A DNA stretch of 64,000 nucleotides from Aselliscus stoliczkanus (Eukaryota > Chordata > Mammalia > Chiroptera > Hipposideridae). Position 1 is the stretch's first letter. Every line of letters begins with the position of its first letter. Position numbers and translations under genes: made by a program. Below, one piece after another: positions 11,104 to 23,029 of the stretch. Where the stretch lies: assembly GCA_033961575.1 (NCBI GenBank), contig CM066740.1, positions 61,945,213 through 62,009,212 of the forward strand. Direction: 5' to 3'. The notes under the pieces are model-generated. The model was given only the letters and a program-made list of their open reading frames with translations. It was not told the origin of the DNA and did no database searches.

Positions 11104-12631
11104 ATATATATAATTTGTTTATGTCTCAAAGAAGGCTTTCTTTTCTCTCTGTTTGATGCCTAGATTGTGGATTCATTTAAGCTGAGCTGCCCATGCCCTA
11201 TTTTTAAAATTCAGTATTAAGAAGCACTTTACCTGGCAAAACATCAGACGTGACAGGCAGAAGTTGAAATCTAGCAGGGTTTTGTTTGTTTGTGTTTCTT
11301 TTCTTTCTTTCTTTCTTTTTTTTTGTGTGAGTGCCTTGCCATCACTAATAGATGGGATCTGGAATATTCTTTGTTAATTAGGACAAGCAAATGAAGTAAT
11401 AATAAATCTTAGTTTGTAAACTTGTTTGCTGTAATTTTTTTTTTGAAGAAGGGTTGTTTTTTTTGTGAGCGTGGCATTTAGATCTATCCTGACTTCTATC
11501 TTTCTTTTGCAAATTAGGTTATCAAGTTAGTCTTTTTAAATATTATATTTATTTAAAAAATAAAGAGGATGGGAGAAAACTTTTAGAGGTGATGGATTTG
11601 TTTATGACATAGATTATGGTGATGGTTTCATGGGTGTATACTTATCTCCAAACTCATCAAGTTGTATACATTCAATATATACAGCATTTTGTTTGTTGTT
11701 CATACTGCATAAAGTGGTGTGAAATATGACTTACAACAATTATTTTGCTCTTAAACCAGTAATTACTTTTCTCTGTATCTTAGTACTTTTGTACAATATG
11801 TGCTGTCATATCAGGTACATGCCACTTTTTATGAAACAATAATATATATATTTTTTAATTGGGATTTTTGCTCTTGGGCATCTTCATTTTTCTAAAAATA
11901 CCAAAATGCTTTGAATTTATTTGTAAAGTACCTAGCGTCCTATGACCTGTGCCATGTTTTCATATACTTTCTTCTACTCTGTTTTGACAGAATTGAACAT
12001 TTCTGTGTATGGTTTAGCAAGAACCTTTAAGACAGCATTTTTTACTTTAATGAATTTCCCCTTTTTACTGAAGGTGATGTATTAAAAAAACAGAAGTGTT
12101 TGTTGCAGGTCACATGCTGTGATATTGACGATGCTAGAACCAGGGCAAGCTCTTATGACTCTAATATGAATAAGTTTGGTGATGTGTTTCATATTTAATC
12201 ATTTTAAAATGGAGTGCTTTGCTTATGAAGCTTCGGGGAAACAAGGACAATAAAATATACAATTAATTAAAATCTTAAAACAACCAGCAGCAGCATTAAT
12301 AAAACATTACTCTCTAAAGCACTTAAGAATTGCAGCTTATTCTCCCATCTCAGTGGGAAAAACCAAGATAAAAGAGCCTGTCTTTCATCATAGTCAATAA
12401 AGGGAGTTATTGGACTTGGGCTGGTAGGTTTTGAAAGAAATAGGCTTAGAGCCAATATCCCTCTCACCCTACATAAAACATCCAGGTGCTCTCAGCTTTA
12501 ATCATAACAGATACCCACCTTTATTTATCACCATTTCATTTATATGTTTTTGTTTAACCCTACAAGAGATTTGCGGGTAGCTGTTAGGTTTTCTGTTATA
12601 TAGATGAAAAAACAGACTCTCATAAGTTAGA

Positions 12632-12805
12632 GAAATGCTTCTCCAAGTTTAGTCTTTGGACCAGGAGCTTGTTAGAATGGCAAATTCAAGGCCACATCTC
12701 AGATACGCTGAACTGGAAACTCCAGGGTGGAGCCCAAGCAGACCATTAACAGGGCTTCCAGGGTATTCTTATCTGTGTCAGAATTTGAGAACTATGGGTT
12801 ATAAG
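12632..12805 (+). mobile_element. MER5A-like hAT-Charlie element
   Basis: Signature segments of MER5A are present in order: a diverged TCTCCAAGTTTAGTCTTTGG start, then GAGCTTGTTAGAATGGCAAA, and a TTTGAGAACTATGGG end. It is an old non-autonomous DNA transposon shared by placental mammals. The limits are approximate. Confidence 0.65.
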
Positions 12806-14110
12806 ATGTATCTGACACCACTGTGTAGTGGGAGCTGAATTTGAGTTCAGCTTTGGATTTTATTGTTCATGAAGAACATCTTCAAGTTAGTCTTCTAAGC
12901 AAGGGCCTCCCAGAATCTCCATGCTTCAGGCTCGCTGTAGCTTTTTCTTTTCTTTTTTTCATCCTTAGCTCCTGCCTTTCCAAATAACTGCTCTGTTTCG
13001 TGTATTTGCAAAAAAAAATTAAATTTAAGTTGAAGAGCCTTTAAAAATCTTCATTTGGAGAATAAGCTAGCTTTGGTCTCTTTCCGCTGGTTACTATTAC
13101 CATAACCTTCCAGAAAGTTCCTTTGAAACTGGGAAGTGACCAGTTTCTGGTCATGCCTATGTGAAGGGCCCTGGAACCATTTACAGGCTTGCTATGTTCA
13201 CTTCTTGTCACAGGGATAGTGTGGGGTCAGGCACATAGGTGCTAACCTCGTGCTTTGCAGCTGATTGATGGGATGAGACTACTTTTCATCTCAGATGCTG
13301 GGACTGTGCTGGTGAAGTGTGTAGACGGGTCAGGTGCCTAGCTGTGTTCTTGTCATTTCCTGGTTGTGTGATCTGAGCATGTTATCCAAGCTTTCTGAGT
13401 CATGGTTTTTTTTTACCTGAAACAGAGAGAGGATGACACCTTACAAATTAGGTTTGGTTCTTTGAGACCACTTTGGACCCCACTGGGTGCTATGCAGACG
13501 TGTCTGGAGTGTCTTGGAGAAAGACTCCTGAGATGGGGTGTCCTGGGCCTTTGGGGTGAACGCGTGCTCCCGCCCTCTGATGGTGGCGGGGTTTATCAGT
13601 TGAGTCTCTCCACAGAAGGGTGCCGCAGAGTGAGTGCCGGGGAGGGAGCTTAGCCGGTGGAAGACTCAGCCAGGCTGAGCTGCAAACATACTACCTGATC
13701 GCTCTCAGCTTCCTGTGGAGCATGGCTGATGAAGGCCTGCTTTAAAATGTGCTGTGCAAATGGCAGGCTGAGGAAGAGACAGAAGACTTGGGAATGGAGA
13801 GATCAGTGGGGGTTAACGCGGTGAGGCTGGATGCAGTCACCAGAGGAGGAAGGTAGAGACGACAGTGGGGCTGGAGGGATGATGGGTGAGGGTTATGACT
13901 TCCAGGGCCCCATGCCAGGGCCTCTGAGTGTGGAGCTGGTCCCTGGAAGGCTCAGTGACTCCAGCCCCAGCCTGCCTTTGCAATGGCAGGAAGCTGCAAG
14001 GAGAGGTATAGATGCAAAAGCATTGATAGTCATATCCAGGCTCACCGACTGGAGGCCCAGATAATGAAATGTGGGTGGTGGGCCAGGCCTCTTAAAAGTA
14101 CATACGCCTG

Positions 14111-14112
<2 letters not shown>

Positions 14113-14156
<44 letters not shown>
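14113..14156. repeat. (GT)22 microsatellite
   Basis: Twenty-two uninterrupted GT units are followed by a short GTAGGT-like degenerate tail. Apparent open frames through it are artefacts. Confidence 0.97.
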
Positions 14157-14158
<2 letters not shown>

Positions 14159-14268
14159 GTGTAGGTGTAAATAAAGAGTTGGTTTTTTTTCCTAAATGGT
14201 CTGCTGCTATTTGCCCTGCAGATTATTACCTTGTGGGAATCTCTGGTTACCTAGTCATCTGAATTTTA

Positions 14269-14445
14269 TTTTATTTTATTATTTTTTTATTATTATTTCC
14301 TTTTTCTTTTAGCTGAGCCATCCTGCTACCTGTTGGCAGCTCAATGGCAACTCAGCTCAGGCTGGGCATCAAACTGCTGTTGCTCAGAGCTCAGCTCACA
14401 CTCTTGAGTGAGCTCTTAACCAACTGAGCCACTCGGCCGGCACGC
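14269..14445 (-). mobile_element. tRNA-derived SINE, second type
   Basis: A minus-strand SINE whose head differs from the Rhin-1-like copies; in plus sense it ends AACTGAGCCACTCGGCCGG and carries GCTGAGCCATCCTGC near its tail. It is flanked by a perfect 16-bp target duplication, agtcatctgaatttta, at 14253-14268 and 14446-14461. The perfect duplication suggests recent insertion. Confidence 0.85.
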
Positions 14446-14996
14446 AGTCATCTGAATTTTAAAGAGAAGCCAGAGATCAGCATTTTTGGGTGACATCTTT
14501 AGGTTTTTTAAAATTCTGGCTGACTAAAAAATCCTAAACACTTTGTGGCTCAAGTAACACACATCTATGGGTCACATTTGGCTGCAGGATGCCTGCTGGC
14601 GGCCGCTGCTGCAGTGTCTGTAAACATGACCTGTTATTGTTGGGTGTCTTGGAATTTATAATAACCTTTATATTGGGGCCTTTCTAGGAATGTATTCTTG
14701 GCTACCCTCGCCACCTCTCCCCAGCATTCACCAGGCCTGTTTGAACCAACTCCTGAGACTTAAAATTTGTGTTGCAATTTGAAGAGACTGAACCTAGGTG
14801 TGCAGGCAGGCTGGGAAAATAGGTCTCCCTAATGGAGAGATTTATGGTATTAGTGTTTGGGGTTTTACCCTTTCTCCCCGAAGTTCAGGGTATAGATTAT
14901 CCATTGCTGAACAGGGCCCCAGGGCTTGTGGATTCACTGAGCCACTGGGATAAAAGATGATCCATTGCACACGTGCCCCTTGTGTGTCCATGTGTG

Positions 14997-15000
<4 letters not shown>

Positions 15001-15040
<40 letters not shown>
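15001..15040. repeat. (TG)20 microsatellite near exon 2
   Basis: Twenty TG units end about 100 bp before the exon 2 acceptor (AG at 15143-15144). TG tracts close to acceptors can affect splicing in other genes; whether this one does is unknown. Confidence 0.97.
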
Positions 15041-15044
<4 letters not shown>

Positions 15045-15144
15045 TAGGGAGGAGTAGCAAAGTCAAGATCATGTTCCTTCTAAAGGGGCTATATTGTTCC
15101 CAGAAACAGTGTTTTTCACTGCTTTTTAAAAATGTGTGTTACAG

Positions 15145-15252
15145 AAACAAGACTTTGATGTGGACGCCCTCAGTAAATCGGAGCTTCGCACGCTCCTCAG
15201 CGTGATGGAAGGCGAGCTGGAGGCAAGAGACCTGGTCATCGAGGCTCTGCGG
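15145..15252 (+). CDS. CTTNBP2: CTTNBP2 coding exon 2 (residues 29-64)
   Basis: The exon encodes 36 residues starting [20 protein letters not shown] and ending in VIEALR, the opening of the conserved CortBP2 coiled-coil domain shared with CTTNBP2NL. It is flanked by acceptor TGTTACAG and a strong donor, CGG followed by GTAAGC, and is phase 0 on both sides. From memory the human protein reads KKEFDVD at this point, so KQDFDVD shows two conservative changes. Read-through into the intron would stay open to 15501, but this is GC-rich duplicated sequence without protein character. Confidence 0.96.
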
Positions 15253-15277
15253 GTAAGCAGCGCCCTGGGCCGCGGCT

Positions 15278-15385
15278 GCGCGAGGTGCTTCCCTGGCAAG
15301 GCCAGGGGCCAGGCTGCCTTGCCTGCGTTTTGCGCGGAGCGCTTCCCCGGCAAGGCCAGGGGCCAGGCTGCCTTGCCTTCGTTTT
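15278..15385 (+). repeat. 54-bp tandem duplication next to exon 2 donor
   Basis: Two adjacent 54-bp units (15278-15331 and 15332-15385) share GGCAAGGCCAGGGGCCAGGC and differ at about five positions. The array starts 25 bp after the donor. Both units are GC-rich, unlike the surrounding AT-rich intron. Confidence 0.9.
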
Positions 15386-15724
15386 TGAGTCACATATATT
15401 TAAAATGTTACATCAGGGTCAAACATGCCCCTCCCCCCAAACATCAACTCATCATCTTTATAAACCCCATCACTGAAGTTACAGGAAATGTGAGGTTTTA
15501 AGCTGCGTTGGTTCCTACATCCTTTTATGGTTCATGCATTTATTTGGATATAGACATAAGTTTTCAGAAAACTGGTAATTTGGTGTCCTGCATGTATGTG
15601 AGATCAGTGAGGAGAAACTAAGAGAATCATTTTTAAAAGATATTGCTGATAATAGAGCTTTTTTGTTCTTATAAAGTATAAATGATTTCTTATTTTCAGG
15701 AACTCAGAGTTAAAAACTAAATGT

Positions 15725-15729
15725 TTATA

Positions 15730-15785
<56 letters not shown>

Positions 15786-15792
15786 TATATAT
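15725..15792. repeat. Compound (TA)n(CA)n microsatellite
   Basis: A TA tract of about 46 bp passes into ACACAC and back to ATATAT. The open frames crossing it have no protein character. Confidence 0.95.
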
Positions 15793-16478
15793 CTTCAAAT
15801 AGTTTTATTACCTTTCATCTGATCTCATAGTAATTTTGAAATTTGCATAATAACTTGTGAAGCATTATCTTCACATATATTACTTAAATACCTCAATAAA
15901 GTTGGTTGTTTTTTAAAACTAAGGTTGTTAAACTTTCTCAATGTAGAATTTTCTAATTGGTTATTCACAACCTTGCACTTGTTTTGGTATGTGAGCCAAA
16001 ATTAAGTTTTGTTTTTTTTTCTCTTTTATACTTAATACTTTGTATGTAATCATGTATTTCCTGGTCTTTGGTCATTTGGCCAAGATGGATATATTTATGA
16101 TACATGAAGTATGGATATCTTTTTCCACCGGGGAGTATTTTCTCGAACTTTGTCTCAGAGAGTTTATTTTAACATATAAAAGTCTATGGTGTGTCAAGAA
16201 TTGTTGCCTCCAGTGAGCGCTAATGTGGCAGGGGAAGGAAAGTAATGGCGGGCGGTCAGACATGCTGGAGGAAGGGGTGCTGAGAATCCCGCTGTGTGCG
16301 GAAGGGGCAATACCCTTTCTGAAAGAATGACTTCAGTACATTTTCACAAACTGGAAATTAGTACAACGAGGATTCTGATTATTCCTCAGTCTGATGACAG
16401 AGAATGATTGCCTCCAAAAAATGGGTGGATAGTCATACCACCTGCAAACCAACATTGAATTGAAGGTGTTGCTTTTTT

Positions 16479-16584
16479 TTTTTTTTTTTTGAGGGCAGTG
16501 TCACTGACCCTCATATGTGGGACCCGAACCGGGGCCACTGGCTTTCCAAGCCAGCGCTTAACCACTGTGCCACTTGGCCAGCCC
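16479..16584 (-). mobile_element. Short tRNA-derived SINE
   Basis: A short-form copy on the minus strand with a T run, GAGGGCAGTGTCACTGACC and a tRNA-like head ending CCACTTGGCC. A perfect target duplication, gaaggtgttgctttttt, is found on both sides (from 16462 and from 16585), so the insertion is young. Confidence 0.92.
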
Positions 16585-18005
16585 GAAGGTGTTGCTTTTT
16601 TAAAATGACAAGCTTTGCACAGTAGATTCGTGCACAGTTTGATTGTGAGAGGTTTCCATCCTGTTTCATATTTGGAATATTTGCATTACTTTTGAATGTG
16701 TATTTCTTAAACAAACTCTGGGAGAACTGCTAAGGCATTTTATCACTGAAATGTGTGATCCTCAGCCTGAAGAGAAAACCAGGGCACAGTTACCTGAGAG
16801 TCAAAAGTGTAGCCTCTTTGAAACCAAAGGGAAGTGAAAGCTCCCATTCTGTCTGAGGTATTTTTCTGCCCTTCTCTATTAACCTGTAAAAGGCATCAAC
16901 ACTGGCATTGCCCAGTGCTCACACAAATGTTTAAGAATTCAGCAGAGTCAGTTTTTCTGTATCACCTCAGCAGCCATGTGTATTTCTCTTTTTAACTTGA
17001 TTGTAGTACTTTCAAATGTAAGAGTAGAGGTAAAGGCTTGCTAATGATCAGGGATTGCCAAACAAAGTTTTTTATTGAATCAAGGCAAGTTGGTGATGCA
17101 GAGAGCCTTCCATGATGCTCTGGTTCAGTCGTTTACATCCCTATGTAGTACTTTGTTTTCCATAAAATACTTTGTATCCCTCAGTTGCTGTCTGGCAGTG
17201 ACACTTATGGGTAATTGCATGTATAAGTAGGTTATGTTAAAAATAGCCAATATGTTGACCTAATTGAGGTATAAAGTAACCCAGGAAAATAATTGTTAAC
17301 GAAGCATTGTGCATTTCAATATATAAACGCTCATTTTCGACTCTGCTTGAAGACATGGTAAAGCAGGCGGCAGTTTGTCCCTGTTCACAGTATGGCCACC
17401 ATTGCAACCTTTGCAAAAGAGTCCTGATCCCGGTGTGCCGTTTTGTTGACTGGGATGCAGTGAACGGATTTGCTGTGGGTGAAGTGGTTTATTTCTCTGG
17501 AATGGTGATGACTTTTGGTAAAGTTTCAAACAAAAGTACACATTTACTTGAGAGGTGAATCCCTGGAAAATTCAGTGTGTGTTAAAACTGATATATGTAA
17601 AAAGGAGGTACTCTCTAGGTTCAGATAGTCATACTGGAGGTTCAGATGAAAGCAATCAACAGAAAGATGTTTAAAAGTTGTGGGGGACTTGGGACCTTTC
17701 CTGGATTTGTGGCAGGCCCCCTAGCCCTGTCCCCTGAGGGCCAATTACTGGGAACTAAAAATGCTCTCATTTTTTCCAAAGTGCCTCCTGTGGTACTGCC
17801 CCTTGGGGAACCAGGGGCTGATAACAGTCTCCTTTGTTTATAGATTACAATCAAACAACCACAAAAAGAAGCCCTGAGAGATTATGATTTACCTCAGGTC
17901 AGAAATGTGGCATGCACAAACTAGGTGTGTTTGGAGATTCTCAAAGCTTATTGTCATTTTTGCAATTGAGAATGGTGACTGATTTATTTAGATAACTGTC
18001 TTTTT

Positions 18006-18450
18006 TTTTTTTTTAAAGATTTTATTGGGGAATTGGGGGAGGGGAACAGCGTTGGGGAATCAAGGGGAACAGACAAGTTGCTGTCTTTTTGTTCTTCAGT
18101 CTGGTTGCGGAGGATGTTGATTCACTGGCCCATGTTGGTATCGTCATTGCGCTCTTCCCAGATAAAGCAGATGGGTCGCCGGTCTCTGGATGGTTGCTCA
18201 CCGCGGCTATTGGCAGCTCATGCTGGCTGCTGGCCACTCACGCTGTCTGCCGGCCACTCACTGTAGCCTTGGCAGCCCACTGCAGCAGGGGCTGCAGCCT
18301 ACTGTCACTGGGGCTCCCACAGCCCAGCTCCAGGTGGAGCTGTTGTTAGCTGTAGAGGGCAGTGTCACTGGCCCTCATATGTGGGATCTGAACCAGGGCC
18401 GCTGGTATCCGAAAACCAGCGCTTAACCAATGTGCCACTCGGCTGGCCCT
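18006..18450 (-). mobile_element. Full-length tRNA-derived SINE (Rhin-1-like)
   Basis: A copy of about 445 bp. On the minus strand the tRNA-like head is followed by a long non-tRNA body and a 3' end that reads TTCCCCAATTCCCCAATAAA then A-rich. A target duplication around actgtcttttt flanks it. Open frames on both strands within it are SINE sequence and not genes. Confidence 0.9.
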
Positions 18451-20807
18451 GACTGTCTTTTTAAGAGTAGGGAGTAGTGTCCTTTTCACACACCTGTCCT
18501 AGCTGTCATAGTTCACTGCCATGATTCACTAACTGACTGTTCCCTTGGAGGCATTCCCCTGAGTTAGTGAAACTCAGGAGATATTTACTTGGGTACTGAT
18601 GTCATTTAGTTGTCTTTTCTTTTAATAGTAGAATATTATTTAGTGACTGGCTAATGCCCCAGAAAGAAATTGGTCAAGAGAGAGAATGGGAAATTTAGAT
18701 TTCATATTATGAGATAAACGTATTCCTAAATTAAAAGTCAGAATCTCCTCAATCAATATTGAGTATGCTGCTGTTCAGTTGGGAGAGAAGTGCATTTTGT
18801 TTTCTTAAAAGAAACCCAAAGTAATATTTTTCTGAATATAGTAAATATTTTTGAACTTAATATGTAAATTGTGATTTTTTTCAAATATAAAGAGACCTAA
18901 TTTGTACCCTGAACTTCATTCAAATTTAGAAATGATTTTGTTTTGAGGCGTTCAAATGTTTAGAATTTTAGCAATTTAAAAAAGATATTTCATGCTAAGC
19001 TATTTTACTTTTGAAATCATACCATCTTGATGCTTTTGATTTTCAAATTATCATTAAAAAATTGCATAGATCATTGAATTAATCGCAATGGAATTTTTCA
19101 GTATAATCCATAAATACAATTTTGGGAGGAAGGTATTATGAAGTTACAATATGTATCTTGGTACTTTTACTATTTTTATGTTTAAGATAAAAAATATTTC
19201 CCAGTAAAAAAGAAAAAAGTCCATGGCTTTATAACAGAGGTAATATTCAAGACATTCATTCTTATGGGGAGAATTATATTTTAAAAAGAGCACTATTGAT
19301 AGAAAATATGAATTGCATAAGGCTGCTTAACTGAAATATATTTTAATTTGATTACATAAGAAATATTTGTTTCTTAGTGATTCCCTCTTATTGGCATAAA
19401 ATAGGAGTAAATCTTTGAATAATATATATACGAGTATGTTCAAATGAAGTCCAGACGAAAGTGCTTGGAAGTTGAATAAATAATGTGCTCATGGAGAAGC
19501 ACTTGCATTTTCCGAAGTCCAACATAGACACACAGCCGTCTGAATTAAATTTAACTGAATATTCAAAATTTAAATATACAACTTATCCAAAAAATCACTT
19601 ATTCAGTGCTAATTGTTTAGCTTGTGGAAACTTCTGGCCATCACTTCTTTTTCCCTCTTGCTTATAGTATTATTTACAGGGAGACAAGGGCAAGAAAATG
19701 AAAATCCACAATTACAGAATTTTCAGAGTCAAAATGGTGTTTTAGCCTACATTTTACAGGCTCCAGCCTGCTATTATTAGCATGAGTTTATGTAAATATT
19801 GTATCACTGAAACAGTGAATTCTTTGGGCAGTTAGATCTAGATTTCTTATGTCCTTTTTCCTTTTAGATGGGATAATTAAAAATGAACAGTATTATAGGC
19901 ATGGCAATCCTTCCTCCTGACCTATAGTCACTATACAGGGACTGTATAATCCAGATTTCCAAGCACTGTTTGCACTGAAACTTTAAAAACTTTGTCATTT
20001 TAACATTTCTTCAGACAGAATGCACTTACAGCACTTTTATCATAGAGGGTATCAGATTCCAGAATTGCCTTGTGTAAGTGGCTGCAGCAAAGAGACCCAG
20101 GGTATGAAAGATTAGATAAGTTTGCTCCTCACATACCATTCTGGAGGTGAGTGATCTCTCCTGGAGAGGCAGCTGTACTCCAGGAGGCCATTCAACCACT
20201 GGGTTCTTTCTATCTCACACTTCTCCTTATGGAATGTGCCTCATCTGCGTGGTTGGAGCTGGGTGAGTGCCACCTCCACATCCCATCCTCTGGTAAACGG
20301 GGCAAGAGAGGACACGAAGGACAAGCACCCCCTAAGCACACGTGTGCCTGGGCAGGAAGATCTGTGCACCACGAGCTGCACAGGAGACTGAGAAAGGGCT
20401 TTGGCTGGCGGGCTGTGTGCTGAAACATGGGGAAGGGAGGACTTGGAGGACAGCTCCCGAACAACCTAGTGCAGCCCTTTAGCTTGGTTTCATGTTCTCA
20501 TGAAATGTTCCAAGTGCCGTTCAAGAGGATAGGTCCTTTCCTTCCTCTTTCCCTCAAATGTTTGTTGAGTACCTACTGTGTGCCAGACACAAGAAGAAAA
20601 GTTTGAAGTGAATATAAGTGGAAGTTTCTTATGATGCCAAAATTATGTTCATTTAGAAGAATGTGTATTTTGACTTGATATTTACTTTTCTCAGACTGTG
20701 ACTCAGTAGATTCAGATTTTGTCTAAAATGATTTTCCTTTTTCAAAACTTGACCTGCTCATTGGGTTCAAAACTCAATTTTTTAAAAAGGTGTTTTTAAC
20801 AGTTTTT

Positions 20808-21272
20808 TTGTTTTTTTTTTTGTTTTGTTGTTGTTTTAAAGACTTTATTGGGGAATTGGGGAAGGGGAACAGCCAACTTGTTGTCCTTCAGTCTTCGTAG
20901 TGGAGGGTGAGGAGTACACGGCTAGCTCAGTCGGTAGAGCATGAGACTCTTAGTTGTGGAGGGTGCAGCTAGCTCAGTTCCAAGTCCATTCGCCATCTGG
21001 CCACCCTTAGGCAGCTTGCTGCCGCTCAGCTCAAGGAGCCATGTTCAATCTTAGTTGCAGGTGGGCATAGCCCACTATCCCGTGCAGGAGTTGAACCGGC
21101 AACCTTTTTGTTAGGAGCACGAGCTCTCACCAGCTGAGCCATCCTGCCCCCTGTTGGCAGCTCAACAGCAGCTCAGCTTGGGTGCAGCTTACTGGTCTAT
21201 GTGGGAAATGAACAGGCAACCCTGTTATTCAGAGCTTGCACTTTTAACCAACTGAGCTACTTGGCCGGCCCC
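20808..21272 (-). mobile_element. tRNA-derived SINE, second type, carrying a tRNA-Lys half
   Basis: The minus-strand copy has the shared CCCCAATTCCCCAATAAA-type 3' end at its left and the head ending CTTGGCCGGCC at its right, flanked by aacagtttt on both sides. Within it lies an extra segment with the 5' half of a tRNA-Lys (see 20916-20952) between near-direct repeats. It also has at least two tRNA-like B-box segments, like the copy at 25380. Confidence 0.85.
20916..20952 (+). pseudogene. 5' half of tRNA-Lys inside a SINE
   Basis: Positions 20920-20952 read GGCTAGCTCAGTCGGTAGAG then CATGAGACTCTTA, an exact match, as I recall it, to mammalian tRNA-Lys(CUU) from nucleotide 5 through the anticodon loop. 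The sequence stops there, so anticodon arm, T arm and acceptor 3' strand are missing and it is not a functional tRNA. It lies on the opposite strand to the host SINE. Similar repeats (cttcgtagtggagggtg before, cttagttgtggagggtg after) flank it like a target-site duplication. This looks like the published tailless tRNA retropseudogenes, though a template-switch chimera is also possible. Confidence 0.7.
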
Positions 21273-21294
21273 AACAGTTTTGTTTTTAATGCAG

Positions 21295-21465
21295 GTTTTC
21301 TCAGCCTCCGTGCTGCTGGGTATTTGGTGTTGTGGAGAGGGACTATCTCGCACATTTTGGGGTGCTCAGCAGGAGCCTTGGTCTCTGTCTACTCACTGGA
21401 TGTCAGTAGCACCTCCTAGGTGTCTCCCCATGGGGTACCCCCCTGCCTTGGGAACCACTGATGTA
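21295..21465 (+). mobile_element. Old hAT-Charlie element (MER20/MER58-like)
   Basis: The order TTTCTCAGCCTC, TTGTGGAGAGGGACTATCTC, GGATGTCAGTAGCACCTCCT and a GGGAACCACTG end follows the plan of mammalian MER20-type hAT elements. It abuts the SINE at 20808-21272. The family assignment is tentative. Confidence 0.55.
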
Positions 21466-23029
21466 ATAAGTGTCACTTTTAAAACTATGGTTGCTATAAA
21501 ATAAGAGTAAGAACTCTAAATACATTTCATTATAGTATGATGACTTTTTCTTGTGAGATATTTTCCCTCAAAGTTAAATTAATCTGAAAATGCTCATTTT
21601 AACAAATTTCATGACTCTTTAACATATACCACATAGTATTTAAAATTACATTATACTTTTTAAAGGCAGAGCTTAAATGCTTCACTTTTCAAATTAGAAA
21701 ACCTTTCTGGGTGTATGACTCAGTGCTGAAATTATTACATAGAACAAAGGAAATCTCTTTCAATAAAATAAAAGCATGAAATAGAATAGTGTTACCACTC
21801 TAGTTTTGACAGCAGCTACTGGCATACCACAGAATATTGCTAGGGTACTCCTCAGATGACACATCTGCTAAATAATGACAAAAGAATAATATTCTGGTTT
21901 CAGCTAAGTAAAACATAAAGCCTTTTGTATTTTAAAATTCTCCTCTGATTGCAGGCAATTGATTGACCAACACATACCCGTTTTGTGTCGTTCATTGTAA
22001 TGAATGAATGCATGAATTGGCTGAGCAGAGCTGAATTCATGTAACTATATATTGTTTTTGTACCTGTCTATTAAGATGACACCTTTGTTCCATGCCTAGA
22101 GAGAGGAAGGGTAGAGTGGAGCAGACGCCGTGTTGTTTTTGCAGCAAATCAGTTTTCATAAAATACAAATAGCTGATGCTTTTTAAATAGCATTGTATCT
22201 TGTCCTGTAGGACAAACACAGGAAATATCAATTTTGATTCTTTACTCCTGAGAAATTTTCTTTTCTCTGATGACACTTATTATTAGGGAAGGAAAAAAAT
22301 AGAAAATACCAGGCAAAATAATGCTTTTTCATATATTAAGAAGTGAAGGTGATAATGCTATGAAAGCAAAATGTTTATCACTTCCATTTAATAAGTATCT
22401 GAAGTCACTAGAGCAGCATTTTTTTTTTTGCTAATTTTTATTAATAAGTCATCAGGATATCTGTGAGAACAAATTAAAGATGAGGCTTTCCTAGCTCAAG
22501 GATGTACCATTTGATCCATACTGGGTGCAGGGTAGATAGATTTAGGGTTACAAATGGGGTGAAACCAGGAATATATTTTTGTACACTTAGAAAATTATCA
22601 TAATTTTCGGGGAGGTAGTGGCAGTTTAATTAACAGTTCCATTTTAGAATTAGTTCCCTGTGATCTGAAAACTCATGGTGTTCCTTTGAGGCATTCTGAT
22701 AACATTTTAACCACCTGATCTTAAGACATGTGGCTAAGCTACAAGTCTTGGGTTCCTGTAGGAATTTCCTTTGCCATACTGCTGATTAATTGTGTGTCTT
22801 CATTATAAGAGGAAGCAAGGGTTTGAGGCAGCACTCTCAAAAGTCTACCGTTCTCCTCTTTGGTTGTGGTTATTTTGGAAAGAAAAATTTAAGAGCTTTC
22901 AGTTTCTTGCCTTTCCAATTTTCCGAGTCAAAATTTAAATAGTAGTTGAACAAATGGAATAAGAAAGAAAAGGCTATATCCCATATTTCAAATAGTATTT
23001 CAACAGCGTGGGAGAGGAAGGTCAGGTGA

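Larger units (their letters stand above)
3029..15144 (+). other. CTTNBP2: CTTNBP2 intron 1
   Basis: The intron runs from donor GTAACC to acceptor TGTTACAG and is about 12.1 kb. Positions 3029-3640 are still CpG island. From 4640 to 10240 it is mostly AT-rich sequence with weak L2-like relics and no recognisable exon. From 10250 to 11103 there is a pile-up of SINE, MITE and mariner. Positions 11110-12630 and 12810-14100 look unique apart from small T tracts. The 3' kilobase carries a SINE and two GT microsatellites. Confidence 0.9.

Noticed and set aside
13983..14174. Cys-Val repeat peptide
   Set aside because: It is a translation of the GT microsatellite; the same applies to 14957-15205 and 14842-15072.
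18033..18426. Overlapping frames on both strands
   Set aside because: Entirely within a SINE; similar frames recur at 24838-25215, 36836-37336 and 41295-41617 in sister copies.
20916..20952. Functional tRNA-Lys gene
   Set aside because: Only the 5' half up to the anticodon loop is present; no T arm or 3' acceptor strand follows.
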